DNA of 10,920 bases, taken from an uncultured Angelakisella sp. (GTDB lineage Bacteria > Bacillota > Clostridia > Oscillospirales > Ruminococcaceae). Under the pieces are notes generated by a model. That model was not told the DNA's origin, did no database searches, and was given only the letters and a program-made list of their open reading frames with translations. Location: NCBI GenBank assembly GCA_910585535.1, contig CAJUFK010000113.1:1-10920 (forward strand), in the 5' to 3' direction. Positions 1 to 6,595 of the stretch are shown piece after piece; position 1 is the stretch's first letter; the number at the start of each line of letters is the position of its first letter. A program made the position numbers and the translations under genes.

Positions 1-18
1 GGCAGAAGCCTTCTTTGG

Positions 19-46
19 AACCACTCGCCTAGCGAGTGGTTTTCTT
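19..46 (+). terminator. Intrinsic terminator hairpin at left edge
   Basis: A perfect 10-bp stem (AACCACTCGC at 19-28, loop CTA, GCGAGTGGTT at 32-41) runs directly into TTTCTTA on the plus strand. It most likely ends a plus-strand gene lying left of the window. Read on the minus strand it has no U-rich tail, so it would be at best a secondary stop for the operon that ends at 133. Confidence 0.7.
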
Positions 47-54
47 ATACAATA

Positions 55-81
55 AGGCCACAGGGAATTACCCCGTGGCCT
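55..81 (-). terminator. Hairpin downstream of the minus-strand operon
   Basis: An inverted repeat pairs AGGCCAC (55-61) with GTGGCCT (75-81). One A/C mismatch then separates it from a further GGG/CCC, and the loop is AATTA. Read on the minus strand it lies about 50 bases past the stop at 133 and is followed by TTATTGTATAAG, a weak U-rich tail. It is the best candidate for the end of the operon starting near 4961. The tail is poor, so termination strength is uncertain. Confidence 0.5.
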
Positions 82-132
82 ACACTGTTATAGTATATAA
101 TTTCCCTGATCGTGAAATCAGAATGACGCTCA

Positions 133-912
133 TTATGCGGAGAGAAGTGCATCGGCATCCCGGAGCCGGGGGAGCAGCTTTTGAACAGGCTCTACAATGG
201 TTGACAAGATCTCATCCTGTATCTGGGTATTGAAGTCCGCTTGGAAACGGTCAAGGGCGGTTTCGGCATCCTGTTCGGTGGCCCGGATGGCGTCATAGCA
301 GTTAAAACCATGCCGCACAAAACCCTTGGCGAAAAGTTTCGCAAGACCTTCCTCATAGTCCGAGGGGTCCCAGGCATCGTAGCCAATTTCGTTGTAATAC
401 ACGCTGGCGGCTTGAAGAGAATATTCCGTAGCGAGATCGCCGCAGATTTCCTTTGCTTTTCCATGAATCCCGGAGGCTATCAGATGGCCCTCCATTTCGT
501 CCACAACAGCGGCATTTTCAGAAGTACGCAACAGCTCCAACTTTTCCCGAAGGGCATTCAACCGGTGGTCGAACCGCTGCCGGAACTCCTGATAAAAGCT
601 GCTGTTTCCCGAAACACTCATCCGGGCGTCCATCTTCTGCCGGGCCTCGTGGATTGCCTTGTCCACACGCTTCTGCGCTGCATCCCGGCATTTTGCATTT
701 GACTGAAATGCTTCCTCGGCATCGGCGGCCATAACATCCGCTTTGGCACGGTCCAGGGAAATTAGGTTCCCCCGGAAGGAGGCGCAGTTTCCCAGGTCTC
801 GCAGCCAGAAGGCAAAGTCCTCCAAAGGAGTACGGAGTTTTTCGCTTTCAGCGGAAGCTGCTTCTTTAAGCACATCCTCCAGTTCTTCCAGAAAATTAGT
901 TTCTTCACTCAT
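133..912 (-). CDS. Helical hypothetical protein, last gene of the WYL operon
   Basis: The 259-residue product is not recognised. It appears almost entirely alpha-helical. Residues 1-130 are charged and heptad-like (the Leu/Glu-rich start FLEELEDVLKEAAS, then long Ala/Lys/Glu/Arg stretches around 55-98 and 105-130), suggesting coiled coils. The C-terminal half (135-259) holds aromatic patches, including VYYNEIGYDAWDPSDYEEGL at 171-190, and ends in a Leu-rich amphipathic helix (230-250). There is no signal peptide or clear membrane span, so it is probably cytosolic. The start is supported by AAAGGAGA 8-9 bases upstream of ATG 912. It lies 92 bases after the TerB-like gene in the same direction and is probably co-transcribed, with possible extra input from a promoter in the gap. 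A scaffold or partner of the upstream proteins is a guess from position only. Confidence 0.85.
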   Translation of the reverse strand: MSEETNFLEELEDVLKEAASAESEKLRTPLEDFAFWLRDLGNCASFRGNLISLDRAKADVMAADAEEAFQSNAKCRDAAQKRVDKAIHEARQKMDARMSVSGNSSFYQEFRQRFDHRLNALREKLELLRTSENAAVVDEMEGHLIASGIHGKAKEICGDLATEYSLQAASVYYNEIGYDAWDPSDYEEGLAKLFAKGFVRHGFNCYDAIRATEQDAETALDRFQADFNTQIQDEILSTIVEPVQKLLPRLRDADALLSA

Positions 913-963
913 TATAGTATCTCCTTTTCAAATTTATTTGGACAGATTTTCCTTGCCGCTATA

Positions 964-992
964 GCTATAATATATAGCTTGAAATAGTGCAA
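964..992 (-). promoter_or_regulatory. Possible internal promoter before the last operon gene
   Basis: On the minus strand, TTGCAC (992-987) and TATAGC (969-964) are separated by 17 bases inside the only real gap of the operon. The surrounding AT-rich stretch (958-979) repeats TATAGC. The -35 is a fair match and the -10 matches 4 of 6. It could let the 259-residue protein be made separately from the three genes upstream. Confidence 0.35.
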
Positions 993-1004
993 GAGCGGAG
1001 CGTA

Positions 1005-2795
1005 TCAATCAGGCATCTGGAAAATCTCCCACTGCAAATTGTCCAAGCCGTTGGAGATGTTTGTTTTCTGCCAGCCCTCGGAATTGCTACGATAGAGGTA
1101 ATCGCCCAAAAGGATATATGAGCCTTCAAGCTCAAAATCTTCTTCTTGATAACTAACCTTTTTCAAGCAGTGACAGCTAATAACATTCGTCCATGTACAC
1201 AGATAACCATCCGGCAAAAGGCGAATAAGTGACAGCGGATGTTCAGAACCGTAGTAAGTACGATTTGTCAGCCAATAGTGGTAGCGGTCATCTACACGCC
1301 ACATATGGTCAATCGTTGTAAGGTAATCCAACGGGTTGAGCCGCCAATCAAATGGCCCCGAAAAGGATGCTCTGAGTCCCTTGAATTTTTTGCTGTCCAT
1401 CTCTGGCAGGATATTTTCCAAGGTCTTCTGCCCAGGATCATAGCAATAGAGAGAATCTGGGGTACCCTTCTTTTTAATGCCCCAGAACAGAAATTTTCCC
1501 TCCCACAAAAATGCGTCATAGACTTCGTACAAACCGGAATCCAGCACAAAGATGCGATCATTCTGTGTCAAATCAACCACATAGGATTTAACAGGCCTCA
1601 TTTCATCACGGCCATATGCTTCAAGAATGGCAATCATCAGATAAGATTCGTTTGCGCTCATGTGGATATACTCAAAACCGTTGGATGTGTGCGGAAAAGT
1701 CAAAACCCGGCTGGCCTGTTCGCTAACATCCACCGCTAAAACCCAGACTTTTTCTTCCTCGGTAGGCTTGCTTATTGTGAGGTAAATCATATTTTGTACG
1801 ATGTAATAGACCAGCTTATTATTAGACCATCCATAAAAAGGAAGACTGGCAATCTTCCCATAATCAATATGGATACGCTCTACCTTGCCGCTCTGCTTGT
1901 GGACGCGGAAAAGCCCAGAGTTCTTGTCTGCGTTCAGGTCGTAATCCTCATAGTCTTGCTCGTCATGGTCAATGCCATCATAGCGAGCCTTGAAAAACAC
2001 AATATAATCTTTTGTTTCTAAAAATTGCGTCCAGTCCATAAACCATTTAACCAAACTGACCCCGTATTCCTCGTCATCATTGTCATAGTCATCTTCGTCC
2101 TTGCCTTTAAGCTGGGCGATACAGATGTCCGCTACCTTCTCCGGTATCCTGCCATTGTCCTGATACTTGGCGAACTCTGACCGAGGCTGTTCGGCTACAA
2201 AGCCATACTTTTCGGAAAGGCCCTTGATGCCTACGGCCTCCACGATGGCGGTGATAAAGCCATCGATCTCCCGGCGAGTCCTGCGGTTGACCTGGAAATA
2301 GTCCAGAAAGTCCTCCTGCTCCTCGGTCAGCTCCTCCGGGTGGGCCCCCAGGCGGAAAAACTCCAGAACAGATTGCAATACTGCTTTCTGGGCGGAAATA
2401 TCCTCGATATTCTCCACTGCTGACAGGTCAATTTCTGTCTGGGGGTTATAGATTTTCAAATACTGCTGCACCGCCCGGACATAGTTTTGCTGCTCCGCCG
2501 TCACCTCGTCCTCGTCCGCCGAAAGCTGGTACAGTACCGCCAGCAGGATACGCTTTTCTGCGTCATCCAGATCGGCGATGTCAACGGGAGTGTTCAACTT
2601 GTAAAGCGCCGCTTTCTCCTTGTCGGTAATATAGTCGGTGATCTCTCCGATCTTGCCGCCCAACTGGTCCACTTTACCGGCGGTTCTTTCGATTTCAGCG
2701 CCCACATGGCGGATGGCGGCCTCCTGCTTTTCGCCAAACGCCTCGTAAGCCGCCATAGCATCAGATATACCTTGTTTGTAGTCTTTTTTGCTCAT
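1005..2795 (-). CDS. TerB-like domain protein with C-terminal beta-propeller-like repeats
   Basis: The product has 596 residues in three parts. Residues 1-65 are a helical, heptad-like segment. Residues 72-190 look like a TerB-type helical domain: RILLAVLYQLSADEDEVTAEQ at 82-102 matches the 'hydrophobic helix, A-D-x-x-V-x-x-E-x' pattern of tellurite-resistance TerB proteins, including the acidic cluster D94-E97. An acidic linker (231-243 and 272-291, rich in Asp/Glu) leads to about 300 residues of alternating beta-strands with aromatic and Asp turns (295-580). This resembles a DUF5050-like propeller, with repeats such as LYCYDPGQKTL at 449-459. No signal peptide is seen. ATG 2795 follows the previous stop by one base, and AAAGGGGA upstream lies inside that gene's end, so translation is probably coupled. 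The family's known link is to stress sensing near membranes; the substrate here is unknown. The TerB assignment is by pattern, not by search. Confidence 0.85.
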   Translation of the reverse strand: MSKKDYKQGISDAMAAYEAFGEKQEAAIRHVGAEIERTAGKVDQLGGKIGEITDYITDKEKAALYKLNTPVDIADLDDAEKRILLAVLYQLSADEDEVTAEQQNYVRAVQQYLKIYNPQTEIDLSAVENIEDISAQKAVLQSVLEFFRLGAHPEELTEEQEDFLDYFQVNRRTRREIDGFITAIVEAVGIKGLSEKYGFVAEQPRSEFAKYQDNGRIPEKVADICIAQLKGKDEDDYDNDDEEYGVSLVKWFMDWTQFLETKDYIVFFKARYDGIDHDEQDYEDYDLNADKNSGLFRVHKQSGKVERIHIDYGKIASLPFYGWSNNKLVYYIVQNMIYLTISKPTEEEKVWVLAVDVSEQASRVLTFPHTSNGFEYIHMSANESYLMIAILEAYGRDEMRPVKSYVVDLTQNDRIFVLDSGLYEVYDAFLWEGKFLFWGIKKKGTPDSLYCYDPGQKTLENILPEMDSKKFKGLRASFSGPFDWRLNPLDYLTTIDHMWRVDDRYHYWLTNRTYYGSEHPLSLIRLLPDGYLCTWTNVISCHCLKKVSYQEEDFELEGSYILLGDYLYRSNSEGWQKTNISNGLDNLQWEIFQMPD

Positions 2796-2796
2796 G

Positions 2797-4020
2797 CTAT
2801 ATATCCCCTTTCATAAAATCATATTCTGTGCCTACAATGCGGTCATAAAGCTCGTTTTTCAGAAAATCCTTTTTAGTTTCATGGATGAATTTTGCGTCAA
2901 AGGCTATATGATGTAAAGTATTCAAATAGCCACCCCAGTCCACGATCCGCATCCCGTCCATACCAAGAGATTGTGCGACAGCCGCCACAACTACATTGCT
3001 GGCAGATGCAATCAGATTAGAATAGAGCAGGATTCTTCTGGTTCGGATTTCATACATATTACGGCGTCCAGCAGAATCTTCATAAAAAAATCCGTGGATT
3101 AGTGCAATTAGTGTGTCAATTGCCATGGCGTAGACCAGCTGCTTCCCTGCATCCAATACGGTTGCCATATCTACACCATACTTGGCAAGGTCGCCGGCTA
3201 ACCTGGGGCTGATTGCTGAGATTGCTGGAAGTGGAAGGCTTTTTGTGGAGTGAACATCTGAGCGCAGATGCTGAATTTCCTTTGCGACAGAAACGCCAAC
3301 GATGGTTTTCCCTTCCATACCTTTATGCAGTAATTTGTCGATGGTATAATTAAGAACCTTTTGGGTATCAGCCAAGATCGGTTTGCCTGATGGACTAAGT
3401 GGGATTACATCCTTTGCTCCAAGGCCACCGCGAACAGGAACCGACCCAGTTGTGATATGGTAGGAATCCATGAAAACGGGAATATCTTTGCCCCAAATCG
3501 TGACCGTGCTGGTGGCGATGTTTGCAGTGCCATATAGCAACCCCCACAGCGGATCATGCCCTACAGTAGCCCCTCTATGGCCTAATGAACCATATCCCTT
3601 GAGAACGCCACGACTTCCAGCCGTAATATCAAAAGGAACTGGGTTTGAAATAATTTCTTCCAGGCTGGGGTTATACAGTCTGTGGGAACGGTCTGAATGC
3701 TCTTTTCCGCTCTTTACTTTGTTGGCCGCTTCTTGATCGTTCAAGCGTTCCTGTGTTGGTGTAAATATGTACTGGCGGATACATTGTAGTGCGGCCGCAA
3801 CAAATAAAAATGCTATGTCTACATCGTTGAGCTTGGTTGCTTTTGCAAACTGCCTGTCAATCTCGTTGATAACGACCATCGGCGCATGAGACAGTTCTGT
3901 AACCCGATGATACTCGTCCCCAATCTGCTCTAAATGCCCTTTCGATATACGCAAATCAGAAGAAATTTCCGTACATAGCTCCTGTGATTCTTCCTTAATC
4001 TTTTGTAGTTTATGCTTCAT
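2797..4020 (-). CDS. Hypothetical protein with GHDP motif and hydrophobic helices
   Basis: A 407-residue product that I cannot place in a named family. Residues 1-60 are charged and helical, and 67-82 are a hydrophobic helix (DIAFLFVAAALQCI). A central Gly-rich region (133-200) holds LGHRGATVGHDPLWGLLYGT at 146-165, with two His and an Asp that look conserved by composition. The C-terminal half has two further hydrophobic helices (295-313 and 331-350) separated by a basic stretch (319-329). Such segments could contact or insert into membrane, but none is a textbook span. The start at 4020 is chosen because ATG overlaps the upstream TGA (ATGA, 4020-4017) and GGGAGGA lies 8 bases upstream. A longer reading from 4071 lies within the regulator gene and is not needed. 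It is translationally coupled to the WYL regulator before it and sits 1 base from the TerB-like gene after it, so it is probably a core component of that system. Confidence 0.88.
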   Translation of the reverse strand: MKHKLQKIKEESQELCTEISSDLRISKGHLEQIGDEYHRVTELSHAPMVVINEIDRQFAKATKLNDVDIAFLFVAAALQCIRQYIFTPTQERLNDQEAANKVKSGKEHSDRSHRLYNPSLEEIISNPVPFDITAGSRGVLKGYGSLGHRGATVGHDPLWGLLYGTANIATSTVTIWGKDIPVFMDSYHITTGSVPVRGGLGAKDVIPLSPSGKPILADTQKVLNYTIDKLLHKGMEGKTIVGVSVAKEIQHLRSDVHSTKSLPLPAISAISPRLAGDLAKYGVDMATVLDAGKQLVYAMAIDTLIALIHGFFYEDSAGRRNMYEIRTRRILLYSNLIASASNVVVAAVAQSLGMDGMRIVDWGGYLNTLHHIAFDAKFIHETKKDFLKNELYDRIVGTEYDFMKGDI

Positions 4021-4961
4021 TGCGTATCCTCCCGCATGATTTGAACATAGTCTCCCTGGCTCCTCAGCCACATCTCAACCCCCTTGCCGAATACTTCTGC
4101 CTGAATCGTCCACCCTTCCTTGTCTGTACTGACAATCTCCGCAGTAGGCAGCCGGTCCAGCACTGCCTCCACGGATGGTCCAGTGTAGCGAAACCTGATC
4201 CGTTCCAACCTTCCGCCGTACATAAACTGTACCCGTTTGCGAAACTCCCCTTCCTCAAAACGGTCTCTGTATGGCACATAAAAGTGCTCGTCCAGCACTT
4301 GAAAAGAACGGATGCGGTCGATGCGGTAAATGGTGGGAAACAGATCGTCCGGGTTTTCAAAATCGGTCTTATCCTCTAAAAAGGCTGTGAGGTAAAAATA
4401 ATACTCGGAAAACATGATGCCGACTGGCTTTATTCGCCGATGTACACACTTTGGCCCTTTTATCCGTTCATACTCAATCTCCATGTACTGATGATGCTTG
4501 ATAGCCTGTCCAAACTCCCACAGTCCCTTCAAAATAGGTTTGCCATGGTGCGGCTCTATGTAATGGTGCTTTTCGTTTGAAATCAGCTCTACTACTGCAC
4601 GGCGGTTTTCTTCCGGCACGGCGCAGTCGATTAGCTTGTCCAAAATCGGCAGCATTTCATCCCTTCGCATAGAGCGGCTTTCCAAAAGGATTTTGCAAAC
4701 AGCCAAAACCTCGCTGTTGCTTAACCCTTTGGACAGATCGTTCACCAGCCGATAACCTCGCAGCTTGTAGTCGTAGACAATATCCTGTCCCAAAGACTGA
4801 TTGGAAATAAAGCAACGCAGGGCCTCCATATCTCGTTGTATGCTCCGCTCCGATACATGGTATTGCTCACTCAAATCAGCTTTGGATACGGTTTCTCCCT
4901 TTACCAAGCGGGAATAGATGACCAGAAGTCGTGAGGACTTCGCCTCCGTCAGATTTTCCAT
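4017..4961 (-). CDS. WYL-domain transcriptional regulator
   Basis: The 314-residue protein has the usual three parts of the YafY/PafBC-like WYL family and typical length. An N-terminal DeoR-type winged helix-turn-helix spans about 8-72, with recognition helix around VSERSIQRDMEAL (36-48). The WYL sensor domain is about 145-222; the name-giving motif appears as YFYL at 188-191, and basic residues R175/R176 and the YRIDRIRSF segment (212-220) form the usual ligand pocket. A WCX-type C-terminal domain spans about 250-310. WYL proteins are DNA-binding regulators that sense nucleic-acid or nucleotide ligands, and many control phage-defence or DNA-damage genes. Here it is first in the operon, coupled by an ATGA overlap to the next gene, so autoregulation is likely. 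The ribosome site is GGGGGCGGAG before ATG 4961. No key domain is missing. Confidence 0.95.
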   Translation of the reverse strand: MENLTEAKSSRLLVIYSRLVKGETVSKADLSEQYHVSERSIQRDMEALRCFISNQSLGQDIVYDYKLRGYRLVNDLSKGLSNSEVLAVCKILLESRSMRRDEMLPILDKLIDCAVPEENRRAVVELISNEKHHYIEPHHGKPILKGLWEFGQAIKHHQYMEIEYERIKGPKCVHRRIKPVGIMFSEYYFYLTAFLEDKTDFENPDDLFPTIYRIDRIRSFQVLDEHFYVPYRDRFEEGEFRKRVQFMYGGRLERIRFRYTGPSVEAVLDRLPTAEIVSTDKEGWTIQAEVFGKGVEMWLRSQGDYVQIMREDTQ

Positions 4962-4984
4962 CGCAGCTCCGCCCCCTTACCTAT

Positions 4985-4993
4985 AGTATAGCA
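4985..4993 (-). promoter_or_regulatory. Possible extended -10 promoter close to the WYL gene
   Basis: The minus strand reads TGC-TATACT (4993-4985), an extended -10 element, with no good -35 at the expected distance. Transcription would start near 4978, leaving a leader of about 17 bases that still contains the purine-rich ribosome site. It is an alternative to, or an addition to, the stronger upstream promoter at 5086-5113. Confidence 0.3.
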
Positions 4994-5085
4994 AACAAGG
5001 TAGACAACCATTGACGCAGTTGAAAACCAACGAAAAAATTTTTCTCTGTGGCGATTTAGCTATAAATACAACTGTTTTAATTATT

Positions 5086-5108
5086 ATTATAACTAATACA
5101 GTTATAAT
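5086..5108. promoter_or_regulatory. 9-5-9 inverted repeat, probable operator between divergent genes
   Basis: ATTATAACT (5086-5094) and AGTTATAAT (5100-5108) are perfect inverted copies around AATAC. Each arm contains TATAAT reading outwards: 5103-5108 on the plus strand, toward the small repressor, and 5091-5086 on the minus strand, toward the WYL operon. The size suits a dimeric regulator. Either divergent regulator, the WYL protein or the small Cro/C1-type protein, could bind it; the sequence alone does not say which. Confidence 0.6.
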
Positions 5109-5113
5109 TGCAA
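5086..5113 (-). promoter_or_regulatory. Likely main promoter of the WYL operon
   Basis: On the minus strand TTGCAA (5113-5108) and a perfect TATAAT (5091-5086) are separated by 16 bases. Transcription would start near 5079 and give a leader of about 118 bases before ATG 4961. The -10 and nearly all of the spacer lie within the inverted repeat 5086-5108, so a protein bound there would block the promoter. Confidence 0.6.
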
Positions 5114-5128
5114 TATATTTTTCGGATA

Positions 5129-5152
5129 CTACCGCCTGCTCTACTTCGGTAG
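5129..5152 (+). other. Short hairpin in the leader of the small repressor gene
   Basis: CTACCG (5129-5134) and CGGTAG (5147-5152) can pair with a 12-base loop in the predicted leader of the gene starting at 5178. It ends 10 bases before the ribosome binding site. It could be a second operator half-site pair or a leader structure. It is short and may be coincidental. Confidence 0.25.
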
Positions 5153-5177
5153 AATGAAATGCGGGGAGGTGTATCCC

Positions 5178-5405
5178 ATGAAATATGAATTTGAGCAGGA
5201 ATACAAGAAGATTGGTTTGAAAATTGCCTATTACCGCAAGCTGGCAGGTTTGACACAGGAAATGCTGGCGGAAAGGCTGGATGTTGCAACCTCCTATATC
5301 GGGCAGATTGAGGCGGCGGGGATGTATAAACCGATTTCCCTGACCACACTGTTGCGGATTGCTAAGGCGTTGGATACACCAGCCTGTAAATTTTTGGAGT
5401 TTTAA
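5178..5405 (+). CDS. Small Cro/C1-type (XRE) helix-turn-helix regulator
   Basis: A 75-residue protein that is little more than one HTH_3 domain. Residues 12-69 give the five-helix pattern, with LTQEMLAERLDVATSYIGQI at 25-44 as the helix-turn-helix and LTTLLRIAKALDT (55-67) as the closing helices. It has no sensor or dimerisation tail, like many small repressors of mobile or defence loci. Start 5178 is chosen over 5154 because GGGGAGGT (5163-5170) lies 7 bases upstream of 5178 and would be inside the longer reading. It is transcribed away from the WYL operon across the inverted repeat at 5086-5108. It is a plausible repressor of itself and of that operon. No terminator separates it from the nuclease gene downstream. 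Confidence 0.88.
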   Translation: MKYEFEQEYKKIGLKIAYYRKLAGLTQEMLAERLDVATSYIGQIEAAGMYKPISLTTLLRIAKALDTPACKFLEF

Positions 5406-5437
5406 GGTCTGTACAACTGCCAAAAATCAAAGCATGG

Positions 5438-5466
5438 TGGAATTTTGAACCGACATATGATATACT
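5438..5466 (+). promoter_or_regulatory. Extended -10 promoter of the Rpn nuclease gene
   Basis: TGA-TATACT (5458-5466) is an extended -10 element; 17 bases upstream lies TGGAAT (5438-5443), a weak -35. The predicted start near 5474 leaves room for the TGGAGGAG ribosome site (5484-5491) before ATG 5499. It suggests the nuclease gene is transcribed independently of the small repressor. Confidence 0.5.
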
Positions 5467-5498
5467 AAAAGAAAAAGAATGGTTGGAGGAGTTGTATA

Positions 5499-6404
5499 AT
5501 GGGGCTGTTGCCGATGGGAGCAGACATATTGCCGCCATCCGATGACCGGGTGTTCAAGCTGATCCTCACCTCGCCGGAGGCCAAGACAGGCTTAATGAAC
5601 CTGATTTCAAGTATCATTAGCCGTACCGTTGTAGATGTTGCGCTCCTTCCCAATGAGTTGGCACCAGGGGATACGGAAGAAAAGGCAGAGCGGTTTGATG
5701 TCAACTGTAAGATTGATGACGGTTCTCAGGTGAACCTCGAAATGCAGGCCAGTCACATGGTTGAGGACTTGGATGGCCAGTATAGGAATCTAAAAGGAAA
5801 GAGCATCTATTACCTGACAGACCTGCATTCCTCCCAGCCCGCAAAAGGCTTACGGAGGTATGACCGGCTGTCCCGTTCCTATCAGATTACCTTCTGCTCT
5901 TATACAGTCTTTTCCGATATGCCGGACTATGTGAACTCTTTTTCCCTGCGGCATGATACCACAGGGGAACTGCTGTCAGATGCAATCAACCTGGCATTTG
6001 TAGAGTTGTCGAAATTGGATGAAGTGGTAAAGAAACCCATCAGCGATATGTCAGATTTGGATAAGTGGTCGGTGTTCTTCCAGTATGCTCCTGATCTCGA
6101 ACACCGAGAAATCGTAAACAGGATCATTGAATCAGAGGAGGTGCTTCAAGTGGCCGGGAATCTTTTGATGAGCATTAGCCAAAATGAACGAGAGCGGGCT
6201 ATCTTCCGAAGCCGTAGAAAGTTCCAGACGGATCTCCAGTCAGATCTGGCCACTGCGGAGGATAATGGAGAGCGCAAGGGGAGGATGAATCGAAGCATAG
6301 AAATTGCTCGGAACCTCTTAAAAACCGATTTGTCATTGGAACAAATTAGTGCGGTGACGGGACTTACCTATGAAGAAGTAGAAAAACTTCGCCCCAAAAG
6401 CTGA
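5499..6404 (+). CDS. Rpn family PD-(D/E)XK nuclease / putative transposase
   Basis: The 301-residue protein matches the Rpn (recombination-promoting nuclease, TIGR01784/PDDEXK_2) family in length and layout. The N-terminal DDRVFKLILTSPEAK (15-29) corresponds to the family's 'D-x-x-F-K' opening. The catalytic core is visible as D67 in RFDVNCKIDDG and E81-x-Q83 in VNLEMQ. The segment RNLKGKSIYYLTD (96-108) follows as expected. The C-terminus (264-298) carries the small HTH-like tail, EIARNLL... LSLEQISAVTGLTYEEVEKL, that ends most members. Rpn proteins are DNA endonucleases; some raise RecA-independent recombination and some act in phage defence. They do not need transposon ends, and none is visible here. 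ATG 5499 has TGGAGGAG 7 bases upstream. The gene appears intact. It may be a mobile neighbour rather than part of the WYL operon. Confidence 0.93.
   Translation: MGLLPMGADILPPSDDRVFKLILTSPEAKTGLMNLISSIISRTVVDVALLPNELAPGDTEEKAERFDVNCKIDDGSQVNLEMQASHMVEDLDGQYRNLKGKSIYYLTDLHSSQPAKGLRRYDRLSRSYQITFCSYTVFSDMPDYVNSFSLRHDTTGELLSDAINLAFVELSKLDEVVKKPISDMSDLDKWSVFFQYAPDLEHREIVNRIIESEEVLQVAGNLLMSISQNERERAIFRSRRKFQTDLQSDLATAEDNGERKGRMNRSIEIARNLLKTDLSLEQISAVTGLTYEEVEKLRPKS
6276..6404 (+). other. Possible internal in-frame start making the Rpn C-terminal domain alone
   Basis: Inside the Rpn gene, AAGGGGAGG (6276-6284) abuts an in-frame ATG at 6285 (residue Met263). Translation from there would give a 39-residue peptide covering just the HTH-like tail. 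Some enterobacterial Rpn genes are known to make a short C-terminal product from an internal start that restrains the full-length nuclease. Spacing here is tight (3 bases after GGGG), so this is a suggestion only. Confidence 0.3.
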
Positions 6405-6416
6405 GCAACAAGAAAA

Positions 6417-6448
6417 CGCCCCCGGCCCATATTTTTGGAATGGGGGCG
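6417..6448. terminator. GC-rich hairpin after the Rpn gene
   Basis: CGCCCCC (6417-6423) and GGGGGCG (6442-6448) form a 7-bp stem with an 18-base loop, starting 12 bases after the Rpn stop. The plus-strand tail (CTTAAAGCTTTT) is a poor U-tract, while the minus-strand tail (TTTTCTTG) is better. It probably limits read-through from the Rpn gene into the AT-rich cassette, possibly in both directions. Confidence 0.45.
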
Positions 6449-6595
6449 CTTAAAGCTTTTGCTGATGACGCTGTATTACAATAAATTGATAAGACAACAA
6501 TGCTTGGAAGTGAAAATAATAAGCTAAGAAAACGCCGTGACTGACTCCTGCCCATGCTAATGGATAGACAGGTCAGGGTGGAATAAGGTGAAGTG

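Noticed and set aside
241..702. 153-codon plus-strand frame opposite the last operon gene
   Set aside because: No ribosome site, no recognisable domain, and it lies entirely within the better supported minus-strand gene.
4021..4071. Upstream start (4071) for the GHDP-motif gene
   Set aside because: It would lie inside the WYL gene; the ATGA overlap at 4020 with GGGAGGA in front is the better start.
4977..5423. 148-codon open frame on the minus strand across the divergent control region
   Set aside because: It overlaps the small repressor gene on the opposite strand and the promoter/operator region, has no ribosome site, and its translation is low-complexity and Ile/Val-rich without domain features.
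5499..6404. Reading the Rpn gene as part of an insertion sequence
   Set aside because: No terminal inverted repeats or target duplication are visible, and Rpn family proteins are usually stand-alone nucleases despite the 'transposase' label.
6410..6536. 11-base direct repeat AAGAAAACGCC at 6410-6420 and 6526-6536, as possible insertion footprint
   Set aside because: Short, AT-rich at one end, and the first copy lies partly in a terminator stem; nothing between the copies looks like a mobile element.
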